Source of the DNA: Deferribacterales bacterium UBA4806
Lineage (GTDB): Bacteria > Chrysiogenota > Deferribacteres > Deferribacterales > UBA228
Direction of reading: 5' to 3'
Assembly (NCBI GenBank): GCA_002402635.1
Contig: DHGE01000142.1
Location: 14,675-22,038 of the forward strand
Length of the DNA: 7,364 nucleotides
Shown: positions 6,446 to 7,364 of the stretch, piece after piece
How the letters are laid out: each line of letters begins with the position of its first letter
How positions within the stretch are numbered: the stretch's first letter is position 1
The notes under the pieces: model-generated
Databases searched by the model: none
What the model was told of the DNA's origin: nothing
Seen by the model: the letters and a program-made list of their open reading frames with translations, nothing else
Translations under genes and position numbers: made by a program

Positions 6446-7364
6446 CATACCTCCAAATGTTTTATTGGTGAAGATTCATTAATTACTATAATATCAATGT
6501 CAAATTTTTTATTTAAAATTTCAGCTATATAATTCATATATAGTCTTTCAATCTCAAAATGACCAATATCAATAATAGTTATGCCATTTTCATAAGCATC
6601 AATTGCATCATGATGTTTTAAATCACCACTAACAAGAATATTATATCCAAGATTTTTGCATTTCCTCCAGTAAGAGGCTCCCGAACCAGCAACAATACAA
6701 AATCTATTAATCAACAAATCTCTTTTTATAGAACCATTAGTTCTTATATTTTTAACTTTTAGAATATTTTTTAACAGATCAAGGAAGGTACTAAATTCTA
6801 GTGATTTTTTAAAACTACAACAAGTTCCTATGCCATAACTAATTTTATTTTCAAGTTTATATACATCATATGCAACTTCCTCATAAGGATGAATTGCAAG
6901 TACATTGTTTATTAAAGACTTAAGAAATTTTTGCCCAACAATAGTTTCAATTTTAACTTCATTAACCTTCTCAAGCTTTCCAATTTTACCTATAAAAGGT
7001 TTTGTTCCTTCTTGTGGTTCAAAAGTACCTGTACCATGGGTCAAAAAAGTACATTTTTTATAATTACCTATTGTCCCTCCACCTGAATTATCTATGGCTT
7101 CTATAATTTTATCTTCAAACCCTTCAGGGACATATACTATAAATTTGTAATAACTTTCCGTACCAGTAATTTCCAATTGACGTTCCTTTTCCGCTCCTAA
7201 GATTGAAGCAATGTAATCAGAGAGATTAAAATTAGCAACATCGAAATTCGTATGGAATGAAACTATAGAAATCCTATTAATTATAGCATCTTGAATTTTT
7301 TTAAAATAACCTTCGCTAAAGTCAAATGATCTAAATGAATCAAAAAAAAGGGGGTGATGGGTTA
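6445..7364 (-). CDS. Nif3/DUF34 dinuclear metal-centre protein with PII-like insert (YqfO type), 5'-truncated
   Basis: The frame is open from the TGA at 6445-6447 to the right edge; 305 residues are visible. The TTG at 7176 is not the start: the 62 codons upstream carry Nif3 motifs, including THHPLFF at visible residues 1-7 and FHTNFD at 36-41. Roughly 65 residues are missing by comparison with YqfO-type proteins of about 370 residues. The metal ligands of the family are visible: H2, H3, D41, and the C-terminal IGHFEIE with H268 and E272 spaced as in E. coli YbgI. The C-terminal half also has SGDLKHHDAIDAYENGI near 245-261. Between about 68 and 172 lies the extra PII/CutA-like domain of long Nif3 proteins, ending in IHPYEEVAYDVYKLE. 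The biochemical role of the family is unsettled; the label GTP cyclohydrolase 1 type 2 homolog is a database name, not evidence of that activity. It is the most upstream gene visible of the right operon and overlaps the zinc-ribbon start by one base. Confidence 0.95.
   Translation of the reverse strand, partial: THHPLFFDSFRSFDFSEGYFKKIQDAIINRISIVSFHTNFDVANFNLSDYIASILGAEKERQLEITGTESYYKFIVYVPEGFEDKIIEAIDNSGGGTIGNYKKCTFLTHGTGTFEPQEGTKPFIGKIGKLEKVNEVKIETIVGQKFLKSLINNVLAIHPYEEVAYDVYKLENKISYGIGTCCSFKKSLEFSTFLDLLKNILKVKNIRTNGSIKRDLLINRFCIVAGSGASYWRKCKNLGYNILVSGDLKHHDAIDAYENGITIIDIGHFEIERLYMNYIAEILNKKFDIDIIVINESSPIKHLEV
6450..6454 (-). promoter_or_regulatory. Shine-Dalgarno of the zinc-ribbon gene
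   Basis: On the minus strand GGAGG is followed by T-ATG-ATG. It lies inside the final codons of the nif3-like gene. The 1-nt gap to the first ATG is too short for normal initiation, so the site favours the second ATG at 6445. Confidence 0.75.

Noticed and set aside
6249..6482. Plus-strand open frame of 77 codons opposite the zinc-ribbon gene
   Set aside because: It is the complement of a coiled-coil coding region, with serine/leucine-rich low-complexity translation and no start context.

Overview
The window comes from an AT-rich bacterial chromosome (roughly 30% GC by eye) and is packed with genes. Eight are supported: two run off the window edges and six are complete. The genes look like those of a diderm bacterium: two exported proteins with classical signal peptides (a DUF2914 protein and a 914-residue TPR protein), a low-molecular-weight thioredoxin reductase, the 16S rRNA methyltransferase RsmI, and a Nif3/zinc-ribbon/RNase H set. 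The gene content and base composition would fit a lineage such as Deferribacterota or an AT-rich deltaproteobacterial relative. This is only a guess, because the window holds no rRNA or other marker that settles taxonomy.

Layout: two convergent operons meet near position 2578. The left operon (+ strand, positions 1-2577) reads: 3' part of a TlpA/thioredoxin-like protein, trxB, a DUF2914 exported protein, rsmI. Spacings are 2 nt, a 4-nt ATGA overlap and an 8-nt overlap, so translation is probably coupled. The right operon (- strand, from the right edge down to 2580) reads: Nif3/DUF34 protein (5' end outside the window), coiled-coil C4 zinc-ribbon protein, RNase HI, large secreted TPR protein. 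Here the junctions are TGATG or ATGA overlaps and one 12-nt gap. The two stop codons face each other across 2 nt. No intergenic stretch is long enough for a promoter, and both transcripts must start outside the window.

Functionally, the left operon joins a thiol-redox pair with an envelope protein of unknown role and a ribosome-modification enzyme. The thioredoxin-fold partner has no cysteine in its visible 140 residues, including at the position where CxxC should be. The right operon carries a Nif3 / zinc-ribbon / RNase HI trio whose order matches the Mycobacterium tuberculosis genes Rv2230c-Rv2229c-Rv2228c as I recall them, which hints at a conserved but unexplained functional link. I see no CRISPR array, mobile element, defence locus, RNA gene or phage segment. 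Most of the window is ordinary housekeeping DNA, and the points of interest are the cysteine-less thioredoxin fold, the conserved trio and the unassigned TPR protein.
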